A DNA stretch of 64,000 nt from an uncultured Amylibacter sp. (GCA_959347345.1 OY365738.1:2348411-2412410); one strand, 5' to 3'; counted from the stretch's first letter, positions 42,788 through 52,798 are shown. The notes: generated by a model not told the origin, from the sequence alone. Made by a program: numbers and translations.

Positions 42788-44296
42788 ATGACCCAAAAAC
42801 CTATCCAAAAACCCATTCAAAATCCTGGCCAAAACACGCTGAATTTCCTAAACACCCCGATGATTTCCCCCAACGGATTCCGCGAATATGACGCAAGGTG
42901 GCTCTACCCTGACGATATAAACTTGGCGGGGATAACTGCGCTGGGCTTGGGGCTTGGCACGCAGATGTTTAATCGCGGCATCCCCCCTGTGATAGCGGTC
43001 GGCAACGACTATCGTTCCTACTCGGCAGAGGTGAAAAACGCCCTTATATTAGGGCTCATCCGCGCGGGCATAACGGTAAAAGACATCGGCACAGCCCTAT
43101 CCCCCATGGCCTATTTCAGCCAATTCCACCTAGACGTTCCCGCCGTGGCGATGGTCACTGCCAGCCACAATCCGAACGGCTGGACTGGGGTGAAAATGGG
43201 GTTTGAACGCCCGCTAACCCACGGACCAGAGGACATGGCAGAGCTACGCGATTTGGTAATGAACGGCAAAACCAAAACCCGCACGGGCGGGGCGTATGAA
43301 CCCATCGCGGGTGTGCGCGAAGCCTATCTAAACGACCTTTGCGGTGATTTCAAACTGACCCGTCCCCTGCGTGTGGTTTGCGCCACGGGTAACGGCACGG
43401 CTTCGGCTTTTGCCCCCGAAGCCTTGCGCCGTATAGGGGCGGAGGTCGTTGCCCTGCATAACGAATTGGATTATACTTTTCCGCATTACAACCCGAATCC
43501 AGAGGCTCTGGAAATGCTCCATGATATGGCGCGAATGGTGCGCGAATCGGGGGCGGATTTGGCCGTGGGGTTTGATGGCGATGGTGACAGATGCGGGTTT
43601 GTCGATAACAACGGGGATGAGATTTTTGCCGATAAAGCTGGGCTTATCTTTGCGCGGGATTTATCAAAACGGCATAAAAACGCGTGTTTTGTTACCGATG
43701 TGAAATCGACTGGTTTGTTTGAAACCGACCCGTGTTTGCGTGAAAATGGTGCGCGGGTGGATTATTGGAAAACCGGGCATAGCCACATGAAACGGCGGGT
43801 GAAAGAATTGGGCGCGCTGGCTGGGTTTGAAAAATCCGGGCATTATTTTTTGGCAGAACCGATTGGGCGTGGTTATGATTGCGGGTTGCGTGTGGCGATA
43901 GAGATGTGTAAATTGCTGGATAGGCGGGCGGCGGTTTTGTCTGATTTGCACGGCGAATTGGCGCAGAGTTTTAACAGCCCGACATTATCGCCCTATTGCG
44001 CGGATGATGAAAAATATCAGGTGTTGGCGCGGATTGTGCATCGCTTGCAGGCGATGTTTGAGGCGGGGGATGAGTTCGCTGGGCAGAGCATTCATCGGAT
44101 TGTGTGTGTCAATGGGGCGCGGGTGATTTTGGCGGATGGCGCGTGGGGGTTGGTGCGTGCGTCGTCCAATACGCCTAATCTGGTGGTGGTGTGTGAGAGT
44201 TTGAAATCGGACGCGCAGATGCGGGAGGTGTTCAAGGCTTTGGACGCGGTGATACGGACAGAGCCGTTGGTGGGGGAGTATGATCAGGGATTTTAG
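42788..44296 (+). CDS. Phosphomannomutase/phosphoglucomutase
   Basis: A 502-residue alpha-D-phosphohexomutase. The phosphoserine loop is VTASHNPNGWTGVKMGF, the metal loop is FDGDGDRCGFVD, the sugar loop is GFEKSGHYFLAE, and the phosphate-binding end is VRASSNTPNLVV. It interconverts mannose or glucose 6- and 1-phosphates for polysaccharide synthesis. The first 15 residues (QKPIQKPIQNPGQN) are a short tandem repeat ahead of the conserved domain. The stop codon TAG is the first triplet of a repeat arm. Confidence 0.9.
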   Translation: MTQKPIQKPIQNPGQNTLNFLNTPMISPNGFREYDARWLYPDDINLAGITALGLGLGTQMFNRGIPPVIAVGNDYRSYSAEVKNALILGLIRAGITVKDIGTALSPMAYFSQFHLDVPAVAMVTASHNPNGWTGVKMGFERPLTHGPEDMAELRDLVMNGKTKTRTGGAYEPIAGVREAYLNDLCGDFKLTRPLRVVCATGNGTASAFAPEALRRIGAEVVALHNELDYTFPHYNPNPEALEMLHDMARMVRESGADLAVGFDGDGDRCGFVDNNGDEIFADKAGLIFARDLSKRHKNACFVTDVKSTGLFETDPCLRENGARVDYWKTGHSHMKRRVKELGALAGFEKSGHYFLAEPIGRGYDCGLRVAIEMCKLLDRRAAVLSDLHGELAQSFNSPTLSPYCADDEKYQVLARIVHRLQAMFEAGDEFAGQSIHRIVCVNGARVILADGAWGLVRASSNTPNLVVVCESLKSDAQMREVFKALDAVIRTEPLVGEYDQGF

Positions 44297-44759
44297 TGAA
44301 TTGTGAATGGTGAATGATGAATTGTGAATTATGAATTGTGAATTGTGAATTATGCCCTTGCGGGTCTTCGTCATCGCTTACGCGAGTGCCGACCAGCGTG
44401 GTCTTTTGTGCGTAGCCCCCGCTTCGCGGGAGCATGCCAAAAGCCCTTTGGTTACAAGACGATAGTGATTCTATAAATTTACTATCTGGAATAACAAGAC
44501 GAGGGATTGGATTATTTGCAAAGAATACTTGGGAATTGGCGATAGGCTTGCTCTAAATTTATTTAGGCTGTGCCTAGATACTAGGACAGGCTTTAGTCAT
44601 AAAAACCCGTCCGCCCAAGCCTCGCAGAGGGGTGGGCGGGCGGGAAGCCCGAACGAAGTGAGGGCGAAAACAAAAAACCTCTATCCCCAACTTCTAATAA
44701 CAAACCCCCAATCCCTAACAACCAATCATTCATAATTCACCATTCACCATTCATAATTA
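44294..44759. repeat. Element 3: full-length armed repeat element (modules alpha to epsilon)
   Basis: This fills the 533-base interval between two genes. The left arm 44294-44353 is repeated TGAATTG/TGAATGG; the right arm 44726-44759 is the inverted type (CATTCATAATTCACCATTCA). Between them: module alpha 44354-44396, with stem ATCGC...GCGA(G)T; beta 44403-44446, whose CCCCGC-TTC-GCGGG hairpin sits between TTTTGTGC and GCCAAAAG; gamma 44469-44577; delta 44607-44670 (CCGCCCAAGCC...GGGTGGGCGGGCGGG hairpin); epsilon 44681-44725. The same modules occur in reverse order and strand at 58971-59449. No reading frame of note lies inside. Confidence 0.9.
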
Positions 44760-44829
44760 AAACTGCTATCTTTTCCCCCCAATATTTGCTAAACAACACC
44801 AACCCACCCGCTCAAAAAAGGACTCCCCA

Positions 44830-46032
44830 ATGCGCACAGAAAAAATAACATTCAAAGGACACTCTGGCGAAGCCTTGGCCGCACGGCTGGATTTGCCCGA
44901 TGGTACGCCGAAAGCCACCGCCATTTTCGCCCATTGTTTCACCTGCACAAAAGACATCCCAATCGCGCGGCGTTTGGCGCATCACCTCGCCAACCACGGC
45001 ACGGCGGTTCTGCGGTTTGATTTCACTGGGCTGGGCAGCTCGGAGGGGGATTTTGCCGATACCACCTTCACCTCTAATGTGGAAGATTTGCGCCTCGCCG
45101 CCCAATATCTGTGCGATAATCATATCGCGCCGACCTTGCTGATAGGCCATTCCTTGGGCGGGGCTGCCGTTCTGCGTGTTGCCCCCGATATTAAAACTAT
45201 TCGTGCGGTGGCAACCATCGGTGCGCCCGCCGATCCTGCCCATGTTGTGCATAATTTCGGCGCGTCCCTTGATGAAATTAAACAAAAGGGCGCGGCAACG
45301 CTTGACCTTGCAGGGCGCGAATTCACCATTAAAAAAGAATTCATAGACGATGTGGAGCAGGTTGATCTCAGCCAAACCATCGGGCGGTTGAATCGCGCAC
45401 TTTTGGTTTTGCACTCGCCCATTGACCAAACCGTTGGGATTGAAAATGCGGCGCAGATTTTTGCCGCGGCGAAGCATCCGAAAAGTTTTATCACGCTGGA
45501 TCAAACCGATCATCTGGTGACGAAACCAGAGGATGCGGAATATATCGCCCAAGTCATCGGTGCGTGGTCGGCGCGGTATTTGCATTTGGATAAAGCCGAT
45601 GCACCCAAAACCCCGCCCGATGGGGTTGTCCGTTCCAATGAAAGCGATGCGGACGGGTTTTTGCAAGATATTTACAATGGCAATGACCATCATGTTTTGG
45701 CGGATGAGCCTTTGTCCTTTGGCGGTAGCAACAAAGGCATGTCGCCCTTTGGGTTTTTATCGGCGGCACTGGCGGCCTGTACGTCTATGACGATTCGGAT
45801 GTATGCGCGGCATAAGGGCTGGGCGTTGGAGCATGTCAGCGTTGATGTGAAACATGATAAAGTCCCCGCATCACCCACAGAAGAACCGCAGGTTGATCAT
45901 TTTGTGCGAGAGGTGACTCTGGTTGGCGATTTGGATGCAGACCAACGAGCAAAGTTGCTGGAAATTGCCAATAAATGTCCGGTGCATCGCACTATGGAAT
46001 CGCAAATTGTCGTGAAAACCACGGCTGTTTAG
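44830..46032 (+). CDS. Bifunctional alpha/beta hydrolase-OsmC protein
   Basis: A 400-residue fusion. Residues 1-250 are an alpha/beta hydrolase: oxyanion HCFTCTKD, nucleophile LLIGHSLGGAAVL, and a catalytic His in DQTDHLVTKPEDA. Residues 270-400 are an OsmC/Ohr domain with one redox cysteine in ALAACTSMTIRMY and the second in NKCPVHRTMES. OsmC proteins reduce organic hydroperoxides; the fusion is widespread and its combined function is not established. It is preceded by a repeat element and followed by hisS. Confidence 0.9.
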   Translation: MRTEKITFKGHSGEALAARLDLPDGTPKATAIFAHCFTCTKDIPIARRLAHHLANHGTAVLRFDFTGLGSSEGDFADTTFTSNVEDLRLAAQYLCDNHIAPTLLIGHSLGGAAVLRVAPDIKTIRAVATIGAPADPAHVVHNFGASLDEIKQKGAATLDLAGREFTIKKEFIDDVEQVDLSQTIGRLNRALLVLHSPIDQTVGIENAAQIFAAAKHPKSFITLDQTDHLVTKPEDAEYIAQVIGAWSARYLHLDKADAPKTPPDGVVRSNESDADGFLQDIYNGNDHHVLADEPLSFGGSNKGMSPFGFLSAALAACTSMTIRMYARHKGWALEHVSVDVKHDKVPASPTEEPQVDHFVREVTLVGDLDADQRAKLLEIANKCPVHRTMESQIVVKTTAV

Positions 46033-46077
46033 CCCGTGCTTGCCTGTTTGGCGATAATGGTATAAAAGAACCCCGCT

Positions 46078-47595
46078 ATGGCAAAAAATACCAAAGACAA
46101 ACCTGTTCGCCCTCGCGCCCTGCCTGCCAAGGGGTTTCGCGATTATTTCGGCTCGGCTGTGATAAAACGCTATGATATGCTTGCCACGATTGGCAAGATT
46201 TACCATCGTTATGGCTTTGCCCCGTTGGAAAGCAGCGCGGTTGAAACGGTGGAGGCTTTGGGCAAATTCCTGCCCGATACCGACCGTCCGAATGACGGAG
46301 TTTTCGCGTGGCAGGATGAGGATGACGGTTGGTTGGCGTTGCGCTATGATTTGACTGCGCCTTTGGCACGGGTTTTCGCCCAGCATCGCAATGATTTGCC
46401 TTTACCCTATCGCCGTTATGCGATGGGGCCAGTTTGGCGGAATGAGAAAATCGGCGCGGGGCGGTATCGTCAATTTTATCAATGTGATGCGGATACGGTT
46501 GGTACGTCCTCTCCCGCCGCGGATGCGGAGATTTGTATGATGCTGGCGGATGTGTTGGAGGCTGTGGGGATAGCCCGCAATGATTATCAAATCCGCCTTA
46601 ACAGCCGTAAGATTTTGGATGGATTGTTGTATAGTTTGGGGTTGTCGGATGCGGAGGTGCGCGGTGGTGTTTTGCGGACGATTGATAAGTTTGATAAAAT
46701 CGGGGAGGCGGGGGTAAGGTCGCTTTTAACCAAGGGTCGCCTTGATAAATCGGGTGCGTTTATAGATGGGGTTGGACTGAAGCCTGACGAAGCCGATAGC
46801 GTGATTGCGTTTCTTACGGCAAAGGGGGATACAATTGATGACACGCTTTATAATTTAGCTATTATTATTGATAAGGATTCACCAGAGTGCGCTCAGGGCA
46901 GAGTTGACCTACTTGCCATCATTAATTTGGTACGCGGGCAAGGGTACGGGCCCGATAGAATTGATTTTGACCCGTCGGTTGTACGTGGTTTGGGCTATTA
47001 CACAGGTGCGGTTTATGAGGCGGAATTAACCTTTGAAATCAAGGATAAAAAGGGACGGGTGCGTCAATTCGGCTCTGTCGCAGGTGGCGGGCGTTATGAT
47101 GATTTGATTACGCGATTTACTGGGCAATCAGTTCCCGCAACAGGGGTTTCGGTTGGTGTTGATCGCTTGCTGGCGGCTTTGGAAGAGCGGGGGGCTGAAA
47201 GAACGGGCGAGGTTGATACGGGCGAAGCGGGACCCGTCATTGTTACCGTTATGGATAAGGAACAGCATAGAATCAGGGATTATCAAGAAATGGTGAGCGA
47301 ATTGCGGGAGGCTGGTATTCGTGCAGAATTGTACCTTGGCAATCCGAAAAACTTTGGTAACCAATTAAAATACGCCGATATGCGCGGCAGTCCTTTGGCG
47401 ATTATTCAAGGTGCGGACGAACACGCGGATGGCAAATTGCAGATTAAAGACCTTGCGCTGGGTGCGCGGTTGTCCAAGGATATTGACGATTTGGAAGAGT
47501 GGCGGGCGCAACCCGCCCAAACTTTGATTAACCGTGCGGACTTGGTGGCAGAGGTTAAGAAAATTTTAACCCCCACTAACAAGGACACCCCCTGA
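46078..47595 (+). CDS. hisS: Histidyl-tRNA synthetase
   Basis: A 505-residue class II synthetase. Motif 2 is in [17 protein letters not shown] and [20 protein letters not shown] with [11 protein letters not shown]; the histidine-binding segment [15 protein letters not shown] and motif 3 [12 protein letters not shown] are present, followed by an anticodon-binding domain. The insertion before the second histidine motif fits the long alphaproteobacterial form. It heads a hisS-hisZ-hisG-panC operon; its stop shares a base with hisZ. Confidence 0.95.
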   Translation: MAKNTKDKPVRPRALPAKGFRDYFGSAVIKRYDMLATIGKIYHRYGFAPLESSAVETVEALGKFLPDTDRPNDGVFAWQDEDDGWLALRYDLTAPLARVFAQHRNDLPLPYRRYAMGPVWRNEKIGAGRYRQFYQCDADTVGTSSPAADAEICMMLADVLEAVGIARNDYQIRLNSRKILDGLLYSLGLSDAEVRGGVLRTIDKFDKIGEAGVRSLLTKGRLDKSGAFIDGVGLKPDEADSVIAFLTAKGDTIDDTLYNLAIIIDKDSPECAQGRVDLLAIINLVRGQGYGPDRIDFDPSVVRGLGYYTGAVYEAELTFEIKDKKGRVRQFGSVAGGGRYDDLITRFTGQSVPATGVSVGVDRLLAALEERGAERTGEVDTGEAGPVIVTVMDKEQHRIRDYQEMVSELREAGIRAELYLGNPKNFGNQLKYADMRGSPLAIIQGADEHADGKLQIKDLALGARLSKDIDDLEEWRAQPAQTLINRADLVAEVKKILTPTNKDTP

Positions 47596-48692
47596 TGACC
47601 CGCGCTCGTATTGCCGATAAGGCCAACCAGTTGCACCAGCGGTTTTTGCAAACGGGGGCAGAGCCGTTTGATGTCGCTGTCCTGCTCCCCGCTCGCCGTT
47701 TGCTGGATTTGTACGGCGAGGATATTCGCGCCCGTGCCTATGTCACGCAGGATTCCATCCTAGGCGAACAGATGTTGCGCCCCGATTTCACCGTTCCTAT
47801 TGCCGAGCATCACTTGGGTAAGGCGGACACCCAGCCCTCTCGTTATTGCTATAACGGGTTGGTTTGGCGCAAGCAAGGGCGCGATTCCACCCGCCCCCGC
47901 GAATTCCGCCAAGTGGGGATAGAGGTTTTTGGTAGCACCGATTCGTCCTTGGCAGAGGCGGATATTTTCGCCCTGTTCTTTGATATTTTGAAAACCGAAT
48001 TGGGGCAGAATCTATCCGTAGTCACGGGTGATATTGGGCTGTTACGCGCCGCCATAAACGGGCTGAATACCACCCCCGCCCGTCGCGGTGCCTTGATGCG
48101 TCATCTGTGGCATCCGCAAAGATTTCGCCAATTATTATTGCGGTTTTCAGGGAAAGCCGCGCCCTTGGCAACGCGGGCAAAACTGATTGAACAGATTAAC
48201 GAGGACGGCTTTGATACCGTGATAAACCGCGCGGGAGAGCCTATTGGCAAACGTGATATTACCGCGATTAAAACCCGCGTTGATTGGCTGATGGAGGATG
48301 CGAAAACTCCGCCCCTTGATGCGGGTCAGGCGGGGCTGATTGATGATATTTTGGCTTTGAATACTAATGCTCTTGACGCGTTAAAACTCGCGGAAAACTG
48401 GGCGCAAAACCACCCGTGTTTGGCGGAAGCCACCGCGCGAATGTCGGCCCGATTAAAGGCGTTTGAGGGCAAAAACATTGCCCTAAATGATTTGGGGTTT
48501 GAGGGATGTTATGCCCTAACCAGCCTAGAATATTATGACGGATTTGTGTTTCGCTTTACCGATAAATCGCAAAATATCCTTGCCACGGGCGGGCGATATG
48601 ATGCTTTGGCAGAGCACTTGGGCGGGGGCAAATTAACCGCGATTGGCGGGGTTATCCGCCCCGATATTTTATTACAGGCAACGGGGGACTAG
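47595..48692 (+). CDS. hisZ: ATP phosphoribosyltransferase regulatory subunit
   Basis: A 365-residue HisS-like protein without the anticodon-binding domain, with DFTVPIAEHHLGKADTQPSR and RPREFRQVGIEVFGS (motif 2 remnants) and ILATGGRYDALAEHLGGG at the end. HisZ is required for activity of the short HisG. It is placed between hisS and hisG, as in other alphaproteobacteria. Confidence 0.9.
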   Translation: MTRARIADKANQLHQRFLQTGAEPFDVAVLLPARRLLDLYGEDIRARAYVTQDSILGEQMLRPDFTVPIAEHHLGKADTQPSRYCYNGLVWRKQGRDSTRPREFRQVGIEVFGSTDSSLAEADIFALFFDILKTELGQNLSVVTGDIGLLRAAINGLNTTPARRGALMRHLWHPQRFRQLLLRFSGKAAPLATRAKLIEQINEDGFDTVINRAGEPIGKRDITAIKTRVDWLMEDAKTPPLDAGQAGLIDDILALNTNALDALKLAENWAQNHPCLAEATARMSARLKAFEGKNIALNDLGFEGCYALTSLEYYDGFVFRFTDKSQNILATGGRYDALAEHLGGGKLTAIGGVIRPDILLQATGD

Positions 48693-48695
48693 GCG

Positions 48696-49412
48696 ATGTT
48701 AAAACTGGCAGTTCCATCAAAAGGACGGTTGCAGGGCGATACTCTGGATTGGTTCGCAAAACGCGGATTGTCCATGCGTGCGGTTCGTGCGCGGGAATAC
48801 AGCGGCGTAGTGGAGGGCATAGACGGTGTGGAATTGTTATTCATGTCGGCCAATGAAATCAGCTATGAGCTGGACGCGGGGCGGATTCATCTGGGCGTAA
48901 CGGGGATAGATTTGGTGCAAGAAAACCTGCCCTTCTGGCAGAGTGATGTGGCGGTGATAGAGGCTCTGGGTGTCGGGTGTGCCGATGTTATTCTGGCAGT
49001 TCCCTCGGTTTGGATTGATGTGTCTTGCGTGGAAGATTTGGACGCAGTCGCCGCCCAATTCCGCCAAGATTTGGGGTTTCCCTTGCGGATTGCCACGAAA
49101 TACCACAATTTAGCACGGGGGTTTTTGCGCGGGGTTGGCTTGGCGGATTATCAATTGGTTGATAGTATCGGCGCGACAGAGGCTAGTGTGAAAAACCTGA
49201 AAGCAGAGGCGATTGTTGATATCACGTCAACGGGGGAGACTTTGCGGGCGAATCATTTGAAACCCTTGGATGACGGGCTGATTTTGAAATCAGAGGCTTG
49301 CCTTTACGCCGCCAATAAGGCCGATTGGAGCGGCGGAGCGGAGGCAAAACTACAACAGGTTTGCAAAATGCTGGGTGTTGCCACGCCTGTGGTCGGTTCT
49401 GTGGTAAAATGA
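48696..49412 (+). CDS. hisG: ATP phosphoribosyltransferase, short form
   Basis: A 238-residue catalytic subunit for the first step of histidine synthesis. It begins KLAVPSKGRLQGDTL, with the PRPP-binding EAIVDITSTGETLRANHL near residue 170. It lacks the C-terminal regulatory domain, consistent with dependence on HisZ encoded upstream. It ends VGSVVK with a stop that overlaps panC. Confidence 0.95.
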   Translation: MLKLAVPSKGRLQGDTLDWFAKRGLSMRAVRAREYSGVVEGIDGVELLFMSANEISYELDAGRIHLGVTGIDLVQENLPFWQSDVAVIEALGVGCADVILAVPSVWIDVSCVEDLDAVAAQFRQDLGFPLRIATKYHNLARGFLRGVGLADYQLVDSIGATEASVKNLKAEAIVDITSTGETLRANHLKPLDDGLILKSEACLYAANKADWSGGAEAKLQQVCKMLGVATPVVGSVVK

Positions 49413-50275
49413 TGAAACCGATTTCGTGCTTTGATACAATCGCGCAGATGCGCAGTCAGATTAAACTCTGGCGCGGGCAGGGGTTGTCTATCGGGCTGGT
49501 GCCAACGATGGGCAATCTGCATCGCGGGCATATTGCGTTGATTGAAACCGCTTTGAGCAGTGCTGATCGGGTGATAACGACTATTTTTCCCAATCCCACG
49601 CAATTTGCCGAAGGCGAGGATTTTGCCGCCTATCCGCGGAGCGAACAGCGTGATATTGACCAAATCACGCAAATCGGCGGGCATGGGGTGTTTATTCCGC
49701 CCGTGGCAGAGGTCTATCCGCCCGATTTTGCCACAAAAATATCGGTGGAGGGTTTGGGCGATTGTCTATGTGGGGCAAACCGCCCGCATCATTTCGGCGG
49801 AGTCGCCCTGATTGTGGCAAAGTTATTAAACCAAGCCCGCCCCGATATCGTTGTTTTTGGGCAAAAGGATTGGCAGCAATTATTGATTATCCGCCGTTTG
49901 GTGCGCGATTTGGATTTGGATGTGCAGGTGGTGTCTGTGCCGACCGTGCGCGATAAGGCGGGCTTGGCCTTGTCATCGCGCAATGGGTATTTATCGGCGG
50001 AACAATTGGATGTGGCACGGCAGTTTAATCAGGTGCTTCGCGGGGTTGCGGCGGAGATTATCGGTGGCGTTGCGCCCGTTGAGGCTTGCGATAAGGCAAA
50101 GGCGGATTTGCTGGATCTTGGGTTTGATAAGGTGGATTATTTGGAATGCAGAGATGGGGAGAGTTTGGTTTTGCTGGATGGGTTGGACGGGCAATCAACA
50201 CCGCGGGTATTTGGTGCAGTTTATTTGGCTGGGGCGCGGTTGATTGATAATGTTTCTGTGAATTGTGAATTGTGA
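49409..50275 (+). CDS. panC: Pantothenate synthetase
   Basis: A 288-residue enzyme that joins pantoate and beta-alanine. Signatures are LVPTMGNLHRGHIALIE (HIGH-like ATP site), VVFGQKDWQQLLIIRRLV and LSSRNGYLS. The ATG overlaps the hisG stop (ATGATG); an in-frame start at 49325 would lie inside hisG and is rejected. The final residues VNCEL and the stop codon are encoded by the first repeats of a heptamer arm, so the natural C-terminus has been altered. Confidence 0.93.
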   Translation: MMKPISCFDTIAQMRSQIKLWRGQGLSIGLVPTMGNLHRGHIALIETALSSADRVITTIFPNPTQFAEGEDFAAYPRSEQRDIDQITQIGGHGVFIPPVAEVYPPDFATKISVEGLGDCLCGANRPHHFGGVALIVAKLLNQARPDIVVFGQKDWQQLLIIRRLVRDLDLDVQVVSVPTVRDKAGLALSSRNGYLSAEQLDVARQFNQVLRGVAAEIIGGVAPVEACDKAKADLLDLGFDKVDYLECRDGESLVLLDGLDGQSTPRVFGAVYLAGARLIDNVSVNCEL

Positions 50276-50404
50276 ATGATGAATTATGAATGATTGGTTG
50301 TTCTTGTTATCCGTTATTTAAAATAATTGGAGTTCGTTATTTTAGGAAAGAAATTTGCCACAAAACCCAATTCACCATTCATAATTCACAATTCATCATT
50401 CACT
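50258..50404. repeat. Element 4: short armed repeat with module epsilon only
   Basis: The left arm 50258-50296 (GTGAATT/TGAATGA) overlaps the end of panC. The right arm 50369-50404 (TTCACCATTCATAATTCACA) overlaps the stop codon of the DUF1489 gene on the other strand. Between them is a stretch related to module epsilon (AATTGGAGTTCGTTATTTTAGG, 50324-50345). It is a deletion form of the long element at 44.3 kb. Confidence 0.8.
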
Positions 50405-50837
50405 GAAGCCCCATATCCGCAAGTTGCCGTTGCAAGGCTTCGGGCAGGGGTGTTTCCTTCATCCTCGCGGCGGTTAAATCCTTTGGCGCGTCCGCTGGTT
50501 TCAAATACCGCCAGCCTTGGAACGGGCGTTTTGGAACGGCAATCGTGCGGATAATCGCGCGTTCCAGCACTATCGCCGTACGTTTTATGCCATCCTCGCC
50601 CATCACATCGTCAAATCGTACAATCTTTTGCCTCGCCAAAATAAACCCCCGAATCACCCAGTAAATTGACCCGCCGTTTGTCAGTATTTCACCGCCGCGG
50701 GTTGGGCGCATCCGTGTGACATGGCGGGGTGCGCCGTCTGGACCGACGGCGAGTGCGTTCATTTGCCACTGCGCCAAGGATTCGGGCGATTCCGTGCCAA
50801 CGCTGAGTTTTATCAAATGTAAAGAAGGCTGCACCAT
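50400..50837 (-). CDS. DUF1489 family protein
   Basis: A 145-residue protein with the family start LHLIKLSVGTESPESLAQW, then HVTRMRPTRGGEIL, GSIYWVIRGFILARQKIV and CQGWRYL-like PFQGWRYLKPADAP. DUF1489 proteins are conserved in alphaproteobacteria and have no assigned function. The TGA stop codon lies in the right arm of element 4. Confidence 0.85.
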   Translation of the reverse strand: MVQPSLHLIKLSVGTESPESLAQWQMNALAVGPDGAPRHVTRMRPTRGGEILTNGGSIYWVIRGFILARQKIVRFDDVMGEDGIKRTAIVLERAIIRTIAVPKRPFQGWRYLKPADAPKDLTAARMKETPLPEALQRQLADMGLQ

Positions 50838-50963
50838 ACCCCCTTCTTACCTTTTTATCGCTTATCGTCAAGGGCGAAATTCCAAAAATAATCATAAAAA
50901 TAATCCCATAATAATCGCGTCTAACCTTTTCACTCTGGCAGGGATAGGGTAGAGGGTGGGGCT

Positions 50964-52148
50964 ATGAAAACACCCCCGCCCTATCTGTTGTTTGATGCTG
51001 GTTTTGATGCTGAGTCTGCCGCTCCCCGTGCCTTCACCTCGCCCAAGCAAATCATCTGTGCGTGGCAGCCGAATGAGGTCGCCACGGCCTTTGCCGCACT
51101 GCAACAAGCTCACGATAACGGCGATTGGCTGGCGGGGGTTTGCGCCTATGAATTGGGCTATGTTTTGGAGGATGCTTTGCACCCGTATTTGCCCGATAAC
51201 CGCCGTACGCCCTTGCTATGTTTCGGTGTGTTTGACGCGCCCGCCACGCCGCAGCAAACCCAAGCCCTGCTGGATACCGCACGGGATGATAGCACAAACG
51301 CGCAATTATCCACGCCAAAACCGCTCTGGCAAGCCGCCCAATATCGCGCCGCCTTTGATACCGCCCATGCCTATATTTGCGCGGGGGATTTTTATCAGAT
51401 AAACCTGACTTTCCCGATGCTGGCGGATTACACGGGGTCTGCCCTTGGGCTTTACCACGCACTGGCCGCCTATCAACCCGTGCATTATGGCGCGTTAATC
51501 GATTTCACCCCTGCCTTGCCCGATATGCCGATTATCCTATCGCGCTCGCCCGAATTGTTCTTTCATTTATCGGCAAACGGCGATATTACCACCCGCCCGA
51601 TGAAGGGGACTATCCCGCGTGGAGGCGACCCCGTGGCGGACGTTTTCGCCGCGAATTTCCTGCAAAATGATATTAAAAACCGCGCCGAAAACCTGATGAT
51701 TGTGGATTTATTACGCAATGATTTATCGCAAATCGCCGATTATCATTCGGTGCGCGTGCCAGAGCTTTTTACCATAGAGACTTATGAAACGGTTCATCAA
51801 ATGACTTCGCGTATCAGTGCGCACCTACGCCCGAATTTGACGATTCATGATATATTTGCCGCGTTGTTTCCCTGTGGTTCCATCACGGGTGCGCCGAAAA
51901 TCCGCGCAATGCGAGCGATTGCCGAACTGGAAACTGCCCCTCGCGGTGCGTATTGTGGCAGTATTGGGTTTATCGCCCCCGACGGGCAGATGTGTTTTAA
52001 TGTTGCGATTCGCACATTATCGCTTTATCCTGATGGGGAGGCTTTGTTAAATGTAGGTGGCGGGGTGGTTTATGATAGCACCGCCGATGCCGAGTATGAG
52101 GAGGCGTTATGGAAAGCTCGTTACGCGATTCTGCCCCAGAAGGGGTGA
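50964..52148 (+). CDS. pabB: Aminodeoxychorismate synthase component I
   Basis: A 394-residue chorismate-binding enzyme that makes 4-amino-4-deoxychorismate for folate synthesis. Signatures are RSPELFFHLSANGDI, the active-site lysine in TRPMKGTIPRGGDP, MIVDLLRNDLSQIA, FPCGSITGAPKIRAM and GGGVVYDSTADAEYEEAL. It lacks a glutaminase domain, so PabA must come from elsewhere. It overlaps pabC by about 40 bases. Confidence 0.92.
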   Translation: MKTPPPYLLFDAGFDAESAAPRAFTSPKQIICAWQPNEVATAFAALQQAHDNGDWLAGVCAYELGYVLEDALHPYLPDNRRTPLLCFGVFDAPATPQQTQALLDTARDDSTNAQLSTPKPLWQAAQYRAAFDTAHAYICAGDFYQINLTFPMLADYTGSALGLYHALAAYQPVHYGALIDFTPALPDMPIILSRSPELFFHLSANGDITTRPMKGTIPRGGDPVADVFAANFLQNDIKNRAENLMIVDLLRNDLSQIADYHSVRVPELFTIETYETVHQMTSRISAHLRPNLTIHDIFAALFPCGSITGAPKIRAMRAIAELETAPRGAYCGSIGFIAPDGQMCFNVAIRTLSLYPDGEALLNVGGGVVYDSTADAEYEEALWKARYAILPQKG

Positions 52149-52750
52149 GGGTTTTGGAAACTCTACGCTATGATTCGCGTGTTGGGTGCGTGCGTATGGC
52201 GTTGCATGTGGCGCGGGCAGAGCGGACTTGTGCGGCGTTGGGATTTAGTTTTGACCGCGTGGAATTGGAGCGGATTTTGAACGAGGTAAAGGCGGATGTA
52301 CCCCTGCGATTGCGGTTGTCTATCGGGGCGGATGGGATTGCGTTAGAAAAACAGCCGTTTATCGCGGGCGGGAACTGGCGGTTTGGTCTATCGGGGGTGC
52401 GGGTGTCTTCGGCCGACCCATGGTTGCAGGTGAAAACAACCCAGCGTGCGGTGTATAATCAGGCACGGGCGGGGTTAACTGCGGGCTTGGATGAGGTTGT
52501 TTTTATGAATGAAAACGGGCATGTGTGCGAGGGTACGATTACTAATTTATTCGTGCAAAAGGATGATGGGTTGGTGACTCCGCCTTTATCATGTGGGGTT
52601 CTGCCCGGGGTTTTGCGGGCGGATTTGCTGGCGCAGGGCAAGGCTCGTGAAGCGATTATTACGGTGGCGGATTTAAATAAAGGGCAAGTTTTCTTGGGTA
52701 ATTCATTGCGTGGTTTGATTTCTGCACAGTTTATTGGCACGATTGGGTGA
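52109..52750 (+). CDS. pabC: Aminotransferase class IV, 4-amino-4-deoxychorismate lyase-like
   Basis: A 213-residue PLP enzyme of fold type IV, with the lysine-containing KTTQRAVYNQARA, the EVVFMNENGHVCEGTITNLF segment and PPLSCGVLPGVLRADLL. Coupled to pabB, it most likely releases p-aminobenzoate and pyruvate. It is short for the family and begins inside pabB, so the N-terminal boundary is uncertain. Confidence 0.85.
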   Translation: MESSLRDSAPEGVRVLETLRYDSRVGCVRMALHVARAERTCAALGFSFDRVELERILNEVKADVPLRLRLSIGADGIALEKQPFIAGGNWRFGLSGVRVSSADPWLQVKTTQRAVYNQARAGLTAGLDEVVFMNENGHVCEGTITNLFVQKDDGLVTPPLSCGVLPGVLRADLLAQGKAREAIITVADLNKGQVFLGNSLRGLISAQFIGTIG

Positions 52751-52769
52751 TTTTTGCCGAATTGAGGGC

Positions 52770-52798
52770 TTGACAAGCCCGTGCGAATCGATTAGAAT
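52770..52798 (+). promoter_or_regulatory. Sigma-70-type promoter of rpmG
   Basis: TTGACA at 52770-52775, a 17-base spacer and TAGAAT at 52793-52798 form a near-consensus promoter 63 bases before the rpmG start. It lies just after pabC and suggests that rpmG is transcribed separately. Confidence 0.7.

Noticed and set aside
44294..44759. Retron, diversity-generating element or group II intron
   Set aside because: There is no reverse transcriptase gene or intron domain V in or near the element.
49325..49408. Longer panC starting inside hisG
   Set aside because: The added residues resemble nothing in PanC, and the ATGATG at the hisG stop is the usual coupled start.
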